Origin: Anaerolineae bacterium
Lineage (GTDB): Bacteria; Chloroflexota; Anaerolineae; DRVO01
DNA length: 15,211 nucleotides
NCBI GenBank assembly: GCA_012719195.1
Contig: JAAYAV010000420.1
Coordinates: 1 to 15,211 of the forward strand
Direction of reading: 5' to 3'
Shown one piece after another: positions 13,607-15,211 of the stretch (position 1 is the first letter of the stretch; each line of letters begins with the position of its first letter). Under the pieces are notes generated by a model, which did no database searches, was not told where the DNA came from, and worked only from the letters and a program-made list of their open reading frames with translations. A program made the position numbers and the translations under genes.

Positions 13607-13951
13607 GTGCAGCGCGCGCGACGCATAGCCAGCGCCGCCGACTTCGCCATCGTTCGTCAGCAGGGCAGGGCCTACCGAGACGCCGGCCTTGTCCTGCTGG
13701 TACGAGCGAATGGAGGCGATTGCACCCGGTTCGGCTTCGTTACCAGCAAGCGGCTTGGCGGAGCGGTGGTGCGCAATCGGCTGCGGCGCCTGATGCGGGA
13801 GGCGGCTCGCAACTCCGCCGCAGAGATGGAACCGGGCTTCGACGTGGTCGCTATCGCCACCAAGGCGGCGGTAGGACTAGGGTATCAGGAGATACGTGAG
13901 TCGTTCCGCTCTCTCTCCCGAAAAGCAGGCCTCATGGTTGACGCGAGTTAG
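13607..13951 (+). CDS. rnpA: Ribonuclease P protein component
   Basis: This is the protein subunit that helps the RNase P ribozyme bind and cleave the 5' leader of precursor tRNAs. The 114-residue length is typical. The N-terminal region ADFAIVRQQGRAYRDAGLVL is followed by RFGFVTSKRLGGAVVRNRLR with the conserved RNR motif (Arg56-Asn57-Arg58) and the basic helix RRLMREAAR that contacts RNA. The later PGFDVVAIA strand is also a family feature. The start is GTG, 2 nt after the rpmH stop. Its 3' end overlaps the start of yidD by 56 nt in another frame, a common arrangement. Confidence 0.96.
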   Translation: MQRARRIASAADFAIVRQQGRAYRDAGLVLLVRANGGDCTRFGFVTSKRLGGAVVRNRLRRLMREAARNSAAEMEPGFDVVAIATKAAVGLGYQEIRESFRSLSRKAGLMVDAS

Positions 13952-14159
13952 TGCTCGCTTCCTGCTCTCGGTGATCAGCATCTATCGTCGTTACATCAGC
14001 CCGCTGAAAGCGCCCTCCTGCCGATTCTACCCAACCTGCTCTGCCTACGCCGAGGAGGCCATTCGGCGCTACGGACCCTGGCGAGGCGGTACGTTGGCCA
14101 TCCGCAGAGTGGCTCGCTGCCACCCATGGCACCCCGGCGGGCATGATCCGGTTCCCTGA
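13896..14159 (+). CDS. yidD: Membrane protein insertion efficiency factor YidD
   Basis: YidD is a small membrane-associated protein that assists YidC-dependent insertion of membrane proteins. The 87-residue product has an amphipathic N-terminal helix (RFLLSVISIYRRYISPL), then the signature APSCRFYPTCSAYAEEAI with Cys42 and Cys48, then RRVARCHPWHPGGHDPVP. I use the GTG at 13896 because AGGAGA lies just 4 nt before it. This makes the gene overlap rnpA by 56 nt and adds about 15 residues over the family core; a TTG at 13938 would give a start nearer the usual length. yidC follows after 42 nt. Confidence 0.93.
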   Translation: MSRSALSPEKQASWLTRVSARFLLSVISIYRRYISPLKAPSCRFYPTCSAYAEEAIRRYGPWRGGTLAIRRVARCHPWHPGGHDPVP

Positions 14160-14164
14160 GTTCC

Positions 14165-14180
14165 GTCAGCCTAGACTGAC
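14165..14180 (+). repeat. Small inverted repeat between yidD and yidC
   Basis: GTCAG (14165-14169) and CTGAC (14176-14180) pair around a 6-nt loop, a few bases before the AAGAGG ribosome binding site of yidC. The stem is short and could be chance. No terminator T-run follows. Confidence 0.2.
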
Positions 14181-14201
14181 CGCAAGAGGTATAGCAGTAA
14201 C

Positions 14202-15065
14202 ATGTGGCAGACCCTCGTAGTAGGGCCGCTCTCATCAGCCCTAACCTTCCTGGCCGAGACGATGGCGGGATGGGGCATCCCCTATTCGTGGGGCTTCGCC
14301 ATCATCGTCTTCACCCTCTTCATCAAGCTCATCACTCTTCCCCTCGCCATACGGCAGATCGAGTCCACCAAGAGAATGCAGGAACTGCAGCCGAGGCTGC
14401 AGGCGCTGCAGAAGAAGTACGCCAGCAACAAAGAGAAGCTGTCGCAAGAGCAGATGGCCCTCTACAAGGAAGCCGGCGTCAACCCCATGGGGGGCTGCCT
14501 GCCCTCACTGATCCAGCTGCCGGTGTGGATTGGCCTCTATCAGGCGCTGATCAGCCTGGCCAATGCCGGCATTCTGGCCGGTGGCTTCTTCTGGCTTGGT
14601 GACCTCTCCTTCCCCAACACGTCGGTCGGCACCGGCTGGCTCTGGCCCGGCGGTGAGTACTGGCAGGGCTGGGGTCACTTGGCGGCCTATGTGGTACTCC
14701 CCGTGCTCACGGTGATAACACAGCTGGTGACGCAGAAGCTGATGTCGCCGCCGTCCACGGATCAGACGCAAGGGGCGATGAACAGCATGATGATGTTCAT
14801 GCCCTTCATGTTTGGTTTCTTTGCCCTTACCTTCCCCTCCGGCCTGGCGCTGTACTGGGTGACAAACAACTTGTTCACCATGGCCCAGCAGTACCTGCTG
14901 GGAGGGAGGAGCAAACCCGTATTGGTTGGCGCCACAGCGGCTGCCGAGGAGTCATCGTCCGCGGATGAGGGACCGGGCGACGATGACAGGCAGACGCCGA
15001 CTCGGGTGCCACGTCAGACACCCAAGAAGAGAGCGCGAAATGCCAGGAAGCGAAGAAGGAATTGA
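14202..15065 (+). CDS. yidC: Membrane protein insertase YidC/Oxa1
   Basis: YidC inserts and folds membrane proteins, alone or with SecYEG. The 287-residue product is the short Gram-positive/Chloroflexota-like form without the large periplasmic domain of E. coli YidC. The first core helix (about 29-50) reads WGFAIIVFTLFIKLITLPLA. Lys42 takes the position of the conserved groove arginine in many YidCs. The cytoplasmic helical hairpin (about 51-95) has QIESTKRMQELQPRLQALQ and NPMGGCLPSLIQLPVWIGLY. Further helices lie at about 160-178, 194-210 and 211-232. The tail (about 260-287) is very basic (KKRARNARKRRRN), suited to ribosome contact. No lipobox is seen at the N-terminus. The ATG at 14202 has AAGAGG 12 nt upstream. 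The 3' end overlaps khpB by 26 nt. Confidence 0.96.
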   Translation: MWQTLVVGPLSSALTFLAETMAGWGIPYSWGFAIIVFTLFIKLITLPLAIRQIESTKRMQELQPRLQALQKKYASNKEKLSQEQMALYKEAGVNPMGGCLPSLIQLPVWIGLYQALISLANAGILAGGFFWLGDLSFPNTSVGTGWLWPGGEYWQGWGHLAAYVVLPVLTVITQLVTQKLMSPPSTDQTQGAMNSMMMFMPFMFGFFALTFPSGLALYWVTNNLFTMAQQYLLGGRSKPVLVGATAAAEESSSADEGPGDDDRQTPTRVPRQTPKKRARNARKRRRN

Positions 15066-15211
15066 GGTTGCCGGCCGCACACTAGACGAGGCCGTCGAGA
15101 AGGGCCTCGAGCAACTCAACCTACGCCGCGATCAGGTGGACATTCAGATCCTCGCGGACGGAGCGCGCACCCTGCTCGGCTTCCGTCCCGGGCAAGCGCG
15201 GGTGCGGCTCA
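15040..15211 (+). CDS. khpB: Partial RNA-binding protein KhpB/Jag (N-terminus)
   Basis: The frame opens at an ATG inside the end of yidC and runs off the window after 57 codons. The visible part is the Jag_N domain: IEVAGRTLDEAVEKGLEQLN followed by ADGARTLLGFRPGQARVRL, matching the family pattern 'E-x-x-G-K-T-x-E-E-A ... G-x-L-G-F'. The KH and R3H RNA-binding domains would lie beyond the edge. KhpB follows yidC in this cluster in many bacteria. The 26-nt overlap indicates co-transcription and probably coupled translation. Confidence 0.88.
   Translation, partial: MPGSEEGIEVAGRTLDEAVEKGLEQLNLRRDQVDIQILADGARTLLGFRPGQARVRL

Noticed and set aside
1..15211. CRISPR arrays, tRNA or rRNA genes, insertion sequences
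   Set aside because: No regularly spaced repeats, cloverleaf sequences, rRNA motifs or transposase genes are visible in the window.

Overview
The window is a high-GC bacterial chromosome segment with compact gene packing. It most resembles Chloroflexota (Anaerolineae-like). The pointers are an ABC solute-binding lipoprotein with a long Ala/Pro/Glu linker, a divergent 'uroporphyrinogen decarboxylase family' protein, a LiaF-like membrane protein, and several promoters whose -10 element reads TATACT or TACAAT. This taxonomic guess is an inference; no rRNA or other strong marker is present.

Left part (1-4800), minus strand: the first 51 codons of a permease-like gene (1-153) lie downstream of a three-gene ABC importer operon. 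That operon encodes a solute-binding lipoprotein (2599-4572), a DppB/OppB-like permease (1503-2489) and a DppC/OppC-like permease (351-1502). No ATPase gene is present. A perfect 11-bp hairpin and an apparent internal promoter separate the binding protein from the permeases, and two perfect hairpins follow the last permease.

Middle part (4800-9000): a complete tyrosine recombinase (4848-5900) ends in a likely rho-independent terminator. It is followed by the oxidative pentose phosphate pair gnd (short-form 6-phosphogluconate dehydrogenase) and zwf (glucose-6-phosphate dehydrogenase). No lactonase gene lies with them. A perfect 11-bp inverted repeat with a 33-nt loop brackets the zwf stop codon, between zwf and the convergent peroxiredoxin gene bcp.

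Right-middle part (9000-13280): a tightly coupled operon encodes a LiaF-like membrane protein, a predicted zinc-metallopeptidase lipoprotein and the nuclease SfsA, joined by two 4-nt start/stop overlaps. It faces a minus-strand UroD-family gene. The stop codons of the two convergent genes share one perfect 16-bp palindrome.

Right end (13280-15211): the conserved cluster rpmH-rnpA-yidD-yidC-khpB(jag) covers ribosomal protein L34, the RNase P protein, the YidD and YidC membrane-insertion factors and an RNA-binding protein. It has a good promoter. This cluster usually lies next to dnaA and oriC, but here the gene upstream of rpmH is the divergent UroD-family gene and no dnaA or DnaA-box cluster is visible.

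I see no clearly new defence or mobile system. The least explained items are the LiaF-like/metallopeptidase pair, the UroD-family protein that lacks the key residues of both known activities, and the unusual inverted repeats at gene boundaries.
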